Below, piece after piece: positions 1 to 4,994 of a stretch of DNA of 8,797 bases. Location of the stretch: NCBI GenBank assembly GCA_004294465.1, contig REAV01000016.1, forward strand, positions 1 through 8,797, in the 5' to 3' direction. The notes beneath the pieces are model-generated. The model was not told the origin of the DNA, made no database searches, and saw nothing but the letters and a program-made list of their open reading frames with translations. The first letter of the stretch is position 1. Every line of letters begins with the position of its first letter. The position numbers were made by a program, and so were the translations under genes. Origin of the DNA: Sphingobacteriia bacterium. Its GTDB lineage: Bacteria > Bacteroidota > Bacteroidia > Chitinophagales > Chitinophagaceae.

Positions 1-1
1 A

Positions 2-424
2 AATCCGGATGTGTTTAAATTATTGAAAGGCCCGAAAGGCAGCGAGGTGACCATCGAGGCCATCCGAAGAAATCAAGCACCGCTTAAGTTTACCATTGTG
101 CGCGATAAGATTCCACAATTTTCGGTTGATGTGTCTTACATGATTCAACCCGAAGTGGGCTACATCAAAGTGAATCGCTTTTCATCATCCACTTTTGAGG
201 AGTTCAAAGAAGCGATGGATGACTTGAAAAAAGCGGGCATGAAGAAATTGATTCTTGATTTGCAAGGCAACCCGGGCGGCTACATGAACGAAGCTATTGA
301 GATGGCCGATGAATTTCTAAGCAAAGGGCATTGTATTTGCACAAGCGAACCTTTGATAGCTGCAATATCAAAGAGCATTCTTCTAGAACAAAAGCTTGGA
401 GAAAAAATACCGAATGAACATTAG
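2..424 (+). pseudogene. S41-family (C-terminal-processing) peptidase remnant, truncated within the protease domain
   Basis: The frame is already open at the window edge, reading N-P-D-V-F-K-L-L before residue F13, so the true start lies upstream and the GTG at 11 is only an internal codon. About the first 35 residues read as the end of a PDZ domain (KGPKGSEVTIEAIRR...). Next comes the start of the S41 protease core: GYIKVNRFSSST, then KKLILDLQGNPGGYMNEAI and EMADEFL. In intact members the catalytic Ser (with a downstream Lys) lies tens of residues beyond the GNPGG segment. Here similarity stops near position 329 and the frame runs through about 31 unrelated residues to a TAG at 422-424. The nucleophile and the rest of the domain are therefore missing and the product should be inactive. 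Hand counts on four sampled lines give about 44% GC, higher than downstream genes. The family call is firm; that it is a broken gene is inferred. Confidence 0.78.
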
Positions 425-538
425 AGAAATACCGTCAATAATTTATTGAGAGCGGCGTAAACAATGAAATCTGTTTGAGCCCCAACGGGGCGAGTTATTT
501 CATTGTTGCCGATCGAAAGAAATTATAGGTATTTCTCT
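423..538. repeat. 116-nt nested inverted repeat with a GCCCC/GGGGC tip
   Basis: Several perfect arm pairs share one centre. AGAGAAATACC (423-433) pairs with 528-538 over 11 bp. ATAATTT (438-444) pairs with 520-526 over 7 bp. CGGC (453-456) pairs with GCCG (508-511). AACAATGAAAT (460-470) pairs with 497-507 over 11 bp. GCCCC (479-483) pairs with GGGGC (487-491) around an AAC loop. That gives 38 paired bases per strand with short bulges. No T-run follows, so it is not an ordinary intrinsic terminator. It begins exactly at the stop codon of the broken peptidase frame. The GC-rich AAC-capped tip resembles the REP-like interspersed palindromes common in Bacteroidota, but that is only a resemblance. 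A structured RNA or the end of a mobile element is also possible. Confidence 0.7.
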
Positions 539-639
539 GCGTGAATGAGGTGTTTTTCAACAAGCATTTAAAATAAAAACAATGTATTTCTCCAAAGAGC
601 GTTGCAATATCTATAAGCCCAAATATAAAAAAGAGAATT

Positions 640-948
640 TTATGCTTGCGCAGTAGGTCCTCCAAAATGCATTGGAATTTCAATTTGCTCTAAATCCTGC
701 ACAGCGCCATTGGCTGCTTCAAAACGTTCAATGTTTTCTTCCAACGCTTTCATAAAACGCTTGGCATGCATTGGGGTAAATATGATTCTAGACTTTACTT
801 TGCTTTTTGGTGTGCCCGGCATCACATTCACAAAATCAATTACAAATTCCGCATTACTATGGGTAATAATCGCCAAATTGGCATAAGATCCCTCAGCTAC
901 TTCCTCGCTGATTTCTATATTCAATTGATTGGTTGGTTGTTGCTCCAT
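640..948 (-). CDS. DUF3467 domain-containing protein
   Basis: A 102-residue acidic protein without signal peptide or membrane segment, and close to the usual length of about 100 residues for DUF3467. Family-like stretches are the N-terminal ISEEVAEGSYANLAIITHS, the segment EFVIDFVNVMPGTPKSKVKS, the RIIFTPMHAKRFMKALEENI block, and the C-terminal IPMHFGGP. The molecular function of DUF3467 is not established. From memory, in many Bacteroidota this gene sits just downstream of rpoC, which suggests a transcription-related role. Here no rpoC lies upstream, because the next 261 bases are intergenic and the following gene runs the other way. The ATG at 946-948 is supported by a TAnnTTTG promoter box 16 nt upstream. 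It converges with the peptidase remnant, and no hairpin-plus-T-run terminator is seen at its 3' end, only a T-run. Confidence 0.85.
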   Translation of the reverse strand: MEQQPTNQLNIEISEEVAEGSYANLAIITHSNAEFVIDFVNVMPGTPKSKVKSRIIFTPMHAKRFMKALEENIERFEAANGAVQDLEQIEIPMHFGGPTAQA

Positions 949-964
949 AATTAATGATTAACAA

Positions 965-972
965 CAAATGTA
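965..972 (-). promoter_or_regulatory. Bacteroidota-type -7 promoter box for the DUF3467 gene
   Basis: Read on the minus strand the bases are TACATTTG, a perfect match to the Bacteroidota sigma-ABfr -7 consensus TAnnTTTG. The box ends 16 nt before the ATG, which implies a short leader. I see no clear TTG at the expected -33 distance; that part is A/T-rich. Confidence 0.55.
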
Positions 973-1138
973 CGGATGGATTTAATAATTTAAAATAAAT
1001 AATAGAAACTTTAATTGTAGGCACATCATGCATTGTACAGTTAGATTCATTCTAACAACAATTAAAAACCAGACAGGATAAGCGAATATGCTTGATTTAA
1101 CTGATACGTCTATTGTGAAAAAGTGCTAATTTTATAAA

Positions 1139-1167
1139 TTGACAAATACAAATTTTGTTCATAATAG
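1139..1167 (+). promoter_or_regulatory. Candidate promoter of the acyltransferase-like/P450 pair
   Basis: TTGACA at 1139-1144 is followed after 17 nt by TAATAG (1162-1167), the layout of a classical sigma-70 promoter. An overlapping AAATTTTG (1150-1157) matches the Bacteroidota -7 box TAnnTTTG except at its first base. The bases ACAAA (1142-1146) and TTTGT (1154-1158) also form a small inverted repeat that an operator could use. In such A/T-rich DNA these matches may be chance. The 949-1209 gap otherwise holds only the divergent DUF3467 promoter. Confidence 0.3.
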
Positions 1168-1209
1168 AATGAATGTAAAAATCTTAAATGATGACTTAAA
1201 GAACTAAAC

Positions 1210-1968
1210 ATGAATAAAGAATATGTGATAGAGAATTATGGCCTTGATAGAAAATTAATAGAAGATTCTGTATACCTATCTTCAAAAGTGGCTAAAATGG
1301 GCTCTTTTTTTGAGGTAGATATTACTGAATTAAGATCAAAAATTAAATCGCAAAAAAAAGAATCAAACATTTCAATAATTGCAATTTTATTTTTTTGTTA
1401 TGCAAAAACACTGGCTTCTCATAAGCGTGCATTTGCTTTGAAAAATGATTATGACAAGCTTTATCTGTTTGAAGATGCAGATGTTTTTTTCCCTTACGAA
1501 GTAGATGGTAATTCAAACCAAAAAAATATTGCTAGAAAAATATTTAAAAAAGCCAATCGACTTTCCTTAAGTCAAATAGAGGCTCAATTAAAAGATTTAT
1601 CCAAATCATCCAATGTAACAACGCCTCAAGAAAAAAAGTTTCTGACTTTACCAAAGTTTATCAGACATTGGATTTATGATTATCATTTTAAAAGGCCTTT
1701 AAATAGAAAAGCACTGTTTGGCAATGCTTTTTTTTCAATTTTAGTAAATCCAGTGAAATCGAATGCATATCCATTATTTTCGTTACCATTTAATTTTCAT
1801 CCAATTGGAATATTTATGGGCCTTACCAGCTATGTCAATGAAAATGGGCAGTCCAAAACAAAAATAATAGTTACTGTTTCTGGTGATCATTCAATTATAA
1901 ACGGAGCAGATTTGTGCAAATTTTGTAATGACTTTATTTCCAACGTAGAACAGTTTTCTTTCCAATAA
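1210..1968 (+). CDS. Stand-alone E2/CAT-fold acyltransferase-like protein (2-oxo acid dehydrogenase E2 catalytic-domain family)
   Basis: This 252-residue protein resembles the catalytic domain of 2-oxo-acid dehydrogenase E2 components and chloramphenicol acetyltransferase, which move acyl groups between CoA and a thiol or hydroxyl. The best signature is near the C-terminus: VTVSGDHSIINGAD (residues 221-234), matching the E2 active-site motif DHRxxDG, with H227 as the likely general base. The Asp of HxxxDG is Asn (N231). From memory some genuine E2 enzymes also carry Asn there, so I do not take this as inactivating. Upstream, GNAFFSILVNP (171-181) and the FHPIGIFMG segment (196-204) fit the E2 core. 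There is no lipoyl domain, no E1/E3-binding domain and no signal peptide, so it is unlikely to be part of a normal dehydrogenase complex. The P450 gene starts one base after its stop, so the two are probably co-translated. Sampled GC is about 28%, well below folD, which hints at transfer. The fold call is fairly good; the substrate is unknown. Confidence 0.72.
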   Translation: MNKEYVIENYGLDRKLIEDSVYLSSKVAKMGSFFEVDITELRSKIKSQKKESNISIIAILFFCYAKTLASHKRAFALKNDYDKLYLFEDADVFFPYEVDGNSNQKNIARKIFKKANRLSLSQIEAQLKDLSKSSNVTTPQEKKFLTLPKFIRHWIYDYHFKRPLNRKALFGNAFFSILVNPVKSNAYPLFSLPFNFHPIGIFMGLTSYVNENGQSKTKIIVTVSGDHSIINGADLCKFCNDFISNVEQFSFQ

Positions 1969-1969
1969 T

Positions 1970-3358
1970 ATGAAGCAATCTAAATTAACTTCCGTTCCAT
2001 CTATAAGAATTGTACTTCATGCAATGGGTCTGTTACGCAATCCAATTAAAGAAATCACCTTAATGTCAAAAAAATATGGTGATATTTTTGAGTTTGGCAA
2101 CATCAATACTTTCGCCAAACAATCCAGTAAACCAGCCATTTTTGTTCATTATCCCGATTACGTTAAACATATTTTAAAAGACAATCAAGCCAATTATTCT
2201 AGAGGAATTGTATTTAAAAAAAGAAAAGACCTGGCTTGCATAGACAGTTTTTTGGGTAATGGAATATTCATGAGCGACGGAGCAGTGTGGGAAGAACAAC
2301 ATAAAATGTTACGCATTTTATTTTCGGGTGAATCATTGGAAAAAACACATGTGGTAATTCAATCAGAAACAGACCAGTTAATATTTGAATGGAATGAAAA
2401 AATAACTATTTCAAATAAAATTGATATAGAAACAAGTGTCCATTTTAGAATGCTGCGTATTCTATTTAAAAGTTTTTTGATCACTGCTGAAGACTTCAAC
2501 TATCTGGAGATCTTTGATACTTTCCAGAATATAATGAAGGCTGCTAGTTTTAAAGAATCGGTCAACAACTTTATCAAAATAGGATTACTAAGAGCCATAG
2601 GTATTAAGCGAAAACCAATAGAATATGAAATACATGTTGAAAAATTAAACCTCCTGGTAAAACAGCTGATCGAAAGACTTCAAAATAATAAAAGTGAATG
2701 CGGAGCACTAACTGAGCTACTGATTGAAAAATTTGAAAAAGAAGAGATAAACTACCAAGAAGTAAGAGATACTGTAATGAATTTCATTTTTGCTGGGTTT
2801 GAAACAAGTGCTGCCGCCATTTCCTGGTCATTATATTGCTTGGCAAAGCACCCAGCTGAACAAGAAAAAGTGGCGAATGAAATTCTACAATCTAAAATTA
2901 AAAACAATACCGATTTAATTCAGGTCAATGAATTGCCCGTTTTAATCAGATTTATTAAAGAATCCATGCGATTCTATCCTCCCGTTTGGTTATATATAAG
3001 GCAGTCTTTAGAAGATGATTATATCGGAGATAAATTTATCCCAAAAGGGAGTCTGATACTAATTTGTCCTTTTGCACTTCACCAGCATGAGTCTTTTTGG
3101 AAAAACCCTGGTTTATTCCAACCAGAAAATTTTGAAAAAGAGAATTTACAAGGCAAGGCATTTGTTTATATGCCTTTTGGCCAGGGGAAAAGAATGTGCC
3201 TGGGCCATGCACTTGCCAATATTCAAATGCAGATCATTTTATCAAAATTGATTGGTGAATTTAAGTTCGAGAAAATATCCAAAAAAGAGCCAAAAATCAA
3301 CCCAGCCATCATTATAAAGGGCGCTAAACCAATATCCTTAAAAGTTACTAAAAGATAG
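1970..3358 (+). CDS. Cytochrome P450
   Basis: A 462-residue haem monooxygenase of usual P450 length. Visible hallmarks in order: a C-helix Trp (W107, in WEEQHKML); the oxygen-activating I-helix motif AGFETS (275-280); the K-helix ExxR pair E331/R334 in KESMRF; the meander segment FQPENF (383-388); and the haem-binding loop FGQGKRMCLG (403-412), matching FxxGxRxCxG with C410 as thiolate ligand. All key residues are present, so it should be active. There is no N-terminal membrane anchor, so it is probably cytosolic. The overall type resembles the CYP4/CYP102-like 'class E' group, but there is no fused reductase and no ferredoxin or ferredoxin reductase gene in the window, so electrons must come from elsewhere. 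It begins one base after the acyltransferase-like gene (stop 1966-1968, start 1970), which suggests translational coupling and a shared pathway. Sampled GC is about 29%. The substrate cannot be predicted from the sequence. Confidence 0.95.
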   Translation: MKQSKLTSVPSIRIVLHAMGLLRNPIKEITLMSKKYGDIFEFGNINTFAKQSSKPAIFVHYPDYVKHILKDNQANYSRGIVFKKRKDLACIDSFLGNGIFMSDGAVWEEQHKMLRILFSGESLEKTHVVIQSETDQLIFEWNEKITISNKIDIETSVHFRMLRILFKSFLITAEDFNYLEIFDTFQNIMKAASFKESVNNFIKIGLLRAIGIKRKPIEYEIHVEKLNLLVKQLIERLQNNKSECGALTELLIEKFEKEEINYQEVRDTVMNFIFAGFETSAAAISWSLYCLAKHPAEQEKVANEILQSKIKNNTDLIQVNELPVLIRFIKESMRFYPPVWLYIRQSLEDDYIGDKFIPKGSLILICPFALHQHESFWKNPGLFQPENFEKENLQGKAFVYMPFGQGKRMCLGHALANIQMQIILSKLIGEFKFEKISKKEPKINPAIIIKGAKPISLKVTKR

Positions 3359-3364
3359 AATTAC

Positions 3365-3372
3365 TATATTTA
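3365..3372 (+). promoter_or_regulatory. Weak candidate -7 box upstream of folD
   Basis: TATATTTA matches TAnnTTTG except for the last base and ends 15 nt before the folD ATG. No TTG is seen at the -33 distance. The gap after the P450 gene is only 29 nt, so read-through from the P450 transcript is an equally good explanation. Confidence 0.25.
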
Positions 3373-3387
3373 ACTTAATTTCGCCGC

Positions 3388-4266
3388 ATGTTATTACTTG
3401 ATGGAAAAATCGCCGCAGCATCGGTAAAAGAAGATTTAAAGAAATTAACTGCTACAATTGCAGCATCTGGAAAGCCTGCTCCTCATTTAGCAGCAATTTT
3501 AATTGGCAATAATGGCGCCAGTGAAACTTATGTGGCCAGCAAAGTAAAAAGCTGTGAAGAGTGTGGATTTAAATCTACCTTAATTCGCTTTGAAGAAACA
3601 GTGGATGAAGCCGAATTATTGGCAGCCATTCAAACTTTGAATAACAATCAGGACATCGATGGAATTTTAGTTCAACTTCCATTGCCAAAACATATCAAAG
3701 AACAAAAAGTAATTGAAGCAATTGATCCTTCCAAAGATGTGGATGGATTTCATCCTTCAAGCATTGGAAAATTGGTTCAAGGCCTACCTACTTTTATTCC
3801 GGCAACACCTTATGGCATTTTGTTAATGCTCGAACATTTCAATATTCAAACAAAGGGCAAGCATGCCGTTGTGATTGGAAGAAGCAATATTGTTGGAAGA
3901 CCTATGAGTATTTTATTGAGTAGTAATATTGCACAAGGTAATTGCACCGTTACAATTTGTCATTCACACACACATAATCTCAAAGAAATTTGTTTACAGG
4001 CAGATATTATTGTAGCTGCATTGGGTAAGCCTGAATTTGTTTTACCAGAAATGGTAAAAGAGGGAGCTGTAGTAATTGATGTTGGTATCACCAGAGTTAC
4101 AGACCCTACCGCTGCAAAAGGTTTTAGAATAAAAGGAGATGTACATTTTAGTTCAGTTGCTCCAAAATGCAGTGCCATTACACCTGTGCCTGGAGGTGTT
4201 GGTTTAATGACAATTGCTGGATTATTGAAGAATACGATGCAAGCATATCAAAATAACAGAGGGTAG
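3388..4266 (+). CDS. folD: FolD, bifunctional methylene-tetrahydrofolate dehydrogenase / methenyl-tetrahydrofolate cyclohydrolase
   Basis: FolD interconverts 5,10-methylene- and 10-formyl-tetrahydrofolate in the cytosol, using NADP(H), and supplies one-carbon units for purines and formyl-Met. The 292-residue length is typical. Diagnostic motifs are complete: [16 protein letters not shown] (45-60) with Y48 and the catalytic K52; [13 protein letters not shown] (91-103); KDVDGFHP (116-123); the PATPYGIL segment (138-145); the nucleotide-binding [11 protein letters not shown] (162-172); VIDVGI (229-234); and the C-terminal [12 protein letters not shown] (264-275). No key residue is missing. The ATG at 3388 puts [10 protein letters not shown] at the N-terminus, as expected. 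Its stop (4264-4266) lies one base before the queE start, with a GAGGG stretch ahead of that start, so the two genes are probably co-transcribed. Sampled GC is about 37%, typical of this window. Confidence 0.97.
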   Translation: MLLLDGKIAAASVKEDLKKLTATIAASGKPAPHLAAILIGNNGASETYVASKVKSCEECGFKSTLIRFEETVDEAELLAAIQTLNNNQDIDGILVQLPLPKHIKEQKVIEAIDPSKDVDGFHPSSIGKLVQGLPTFIPATPYGILLMLEHFNIQTKGKHAVVIGRSNIVGRPMSILLSSNIAQGNCTVTICHSHTHNLKEICLQADIIVAALGKPEFVLPEMVKEGAVVIDVGITRVTDPTAAKGFRIKGDVHFSSVAPKCSAITPVPGGVGLMTIAGLLKNTMQAYQNNRG

Positions 4267-4267
4267 T

Positions 4268-4882
4268 ATGGGCATTCAAACGGCGAGCAGCATTCCTGTA
4301 ATGGAAGCTTTTTATACTTTACAAGGTGAAGGATTTCATCAGGGAAGGGCTGCCTATTTCATTCGGTTGGGAGGCTGTGACGTGGGTTGTTTCTGGTGTG
4401 ATGTAAAAGATAGTTGGGACGCAAGTATACATCCACAGTTAACCATTGATGAAATTGTCAATGGGGCAATCGCTCATCCATCCAGATTAGCAGTTATTAC
4501 CGGAGGAGAACCATTACTGCATGATTTAAATGCACTAACCAATCTGTTAAAACAAAAAGGGTTTGAAACAAATATTGAAACCTCTGGGTCATCACCTTTA
4601 ACTGGCACCTGGGATTGGATTTGTTTATCTCCCAAAAAGTTCAAAGCTCCTTTGCCTGAAATTATTAGCAAAGCGAATGAATTAAAAGTAGTGATTTACA
4701 ATAAGCACGATTTTGAATGGGCAGAACAATATGCTGCATTGGTAAATGATCAATGTTTATTGTACTTACAGCCTGAATGGGATAAAGCAGCAGAAATAAC
4801 CCCTTCCATCATTGAGTATATTCAATTAAACCCTCAATGGAGAATGAGTACTCAAGTACACAAATACCTTAATATTCCTTAA
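4268..4882 (+). CDS. queE: QueE, 7-carboxy-7-deazaguanine synthase (radical SAM)
   Basis: QueE converts 6-carboxy-tetrahydropterin to 7-carboxy-7-deazaguanine, the ring-contraction step on the way to preQ0 and the tRNA base queuosine. The 204 residues show the family features in order: MEAFYTLQGEG (12-22), then RAAYFIRLGG and the 4Fe-4S motif C37-x3-C41-x2-C44 in CDVGCFWCDVKDSW. The SAM-binding GGEP follows (79-82), then IETSGS (104-109) and the SPKKFK segment (121-126). The C-terminal half (KVVIYNK..., LYLQPEW...) fits Bacteroidota homologues. All cluster cysteines are present, so activity is expected. The start at 4268 is one base after the folD stop; M12 is a possible alternative start, but residues 2-11 give a normal N-terminus. 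No other queuosine genes are in the window. The link with folD looks like housekeeping linkage rather than a shared pathway. Confidence 0.95.
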   Translation: MGIQTASSIPVMEAFYTLQGEGFHQGRAAYFIRLGGCDVGCFWCDVKDSWDASIHPQLTIDEIVNGAIAHPSRLAVITGGEPLLHDLNALTNLLKQKGFETNIETSGSSPLTGTWDWICLSPKKFKAPLPEIISKANELKVVIYNKHDFEWAEQYAALVNDQCLLYLQPEWDKAAEITPSIIEYIQLNPQWRMSTQVHKYLNIP

Positions 4883-4891
4883 GTCTTCTTG

Positions 4892-4952
4892 AATTGTCAC
4901 AGATTCGTCAATAATCAGAGAACAGGTCTCGTTCTACAGTTTCATGACAATT
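4892..4952. repeat. Nested inverted repeat upstream of the TonB receptor gene
   Basis: AATTGTCA (4892-4899) pairs perfectly with TGACAATT (4945-4952). Inside, AGAAC (4919-4923) pairs with GTTCT (4931-4935) across 7 nt. The right outer arm runs into the TTG (4951-4953) of the candidate -33 element, so a protein bound here could control the receptor operon. It lies upstream of the likely transcription start, so a DNA operator is more likely than a riboswitch. The regulator is unknown. Confidence 0.4.
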
Positions 4953-4977
4953 GCTTTTTTTAGTAGTGGCACCTTTG
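4951..4977 (+). promoter_or_regulatory. Candidate promoter of the receptor/HmuY-family operon
   Basis: TTG (4951-4953) and CACCTTTG (4970-4977) resemble the Bacteroidota -33 TTG and -7 TAnnTTTG boxes, with one mismatch in the latter. The 16-nt spacer is shorter than the roughly 19-21 nt I would expect. The -7 box ends 17 nt before the ATG, similar to the distance seen for the DUF3467 gene. Confidence 0.4.
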
Positions 4978-4994
4978 CATAAGAAATACGGATT

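Noticed and set aside
423..538. Integron attC site or retron msr/msd region
   Set aside because: The arm ends do not match the GTTRRRY/RYYYAAC core sites of attC, and no integrase or reverse transcriptase gene is visible nearby.
423..538. Intrinsic terminator for the peptidase frame
   Set aside because: No T-run follows either the GC-rich tip or the outer arm, so the hairpin lacks the second half of an intrinsic terminator.
495..683. Small minus-strand reading frame of 62 codons
   Set aside because: It crosses the palindrome and overlaps the 3' end of the DUF3467 gene, and its composition is unlike a real protein.
766..954. Plus-strand reading frame opposite the DUF3467 gene
   Set aside because: It is the antisense shadow of a recognisable conserved gene and resembles no family.
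1210..1968. Chloramphenicol acetyltransferase (antibiotic resistance gene)
   Set aside because: The active-site motif is the E2-type GDHSIINGAD rather than the HHxxxDG motif of Cat enzymes, and the rest of the protein lacks Cat landmarks, so a resistance call is not supported.
4883..4994. Cobalamin or other known riboswitch ahead of the receptor gene
   Set aside because: The gap is only 112 nt and the likely promoter lies at its 3' end, leaving a leader far too short; no conserved cobalamin-box sequence was recognised.
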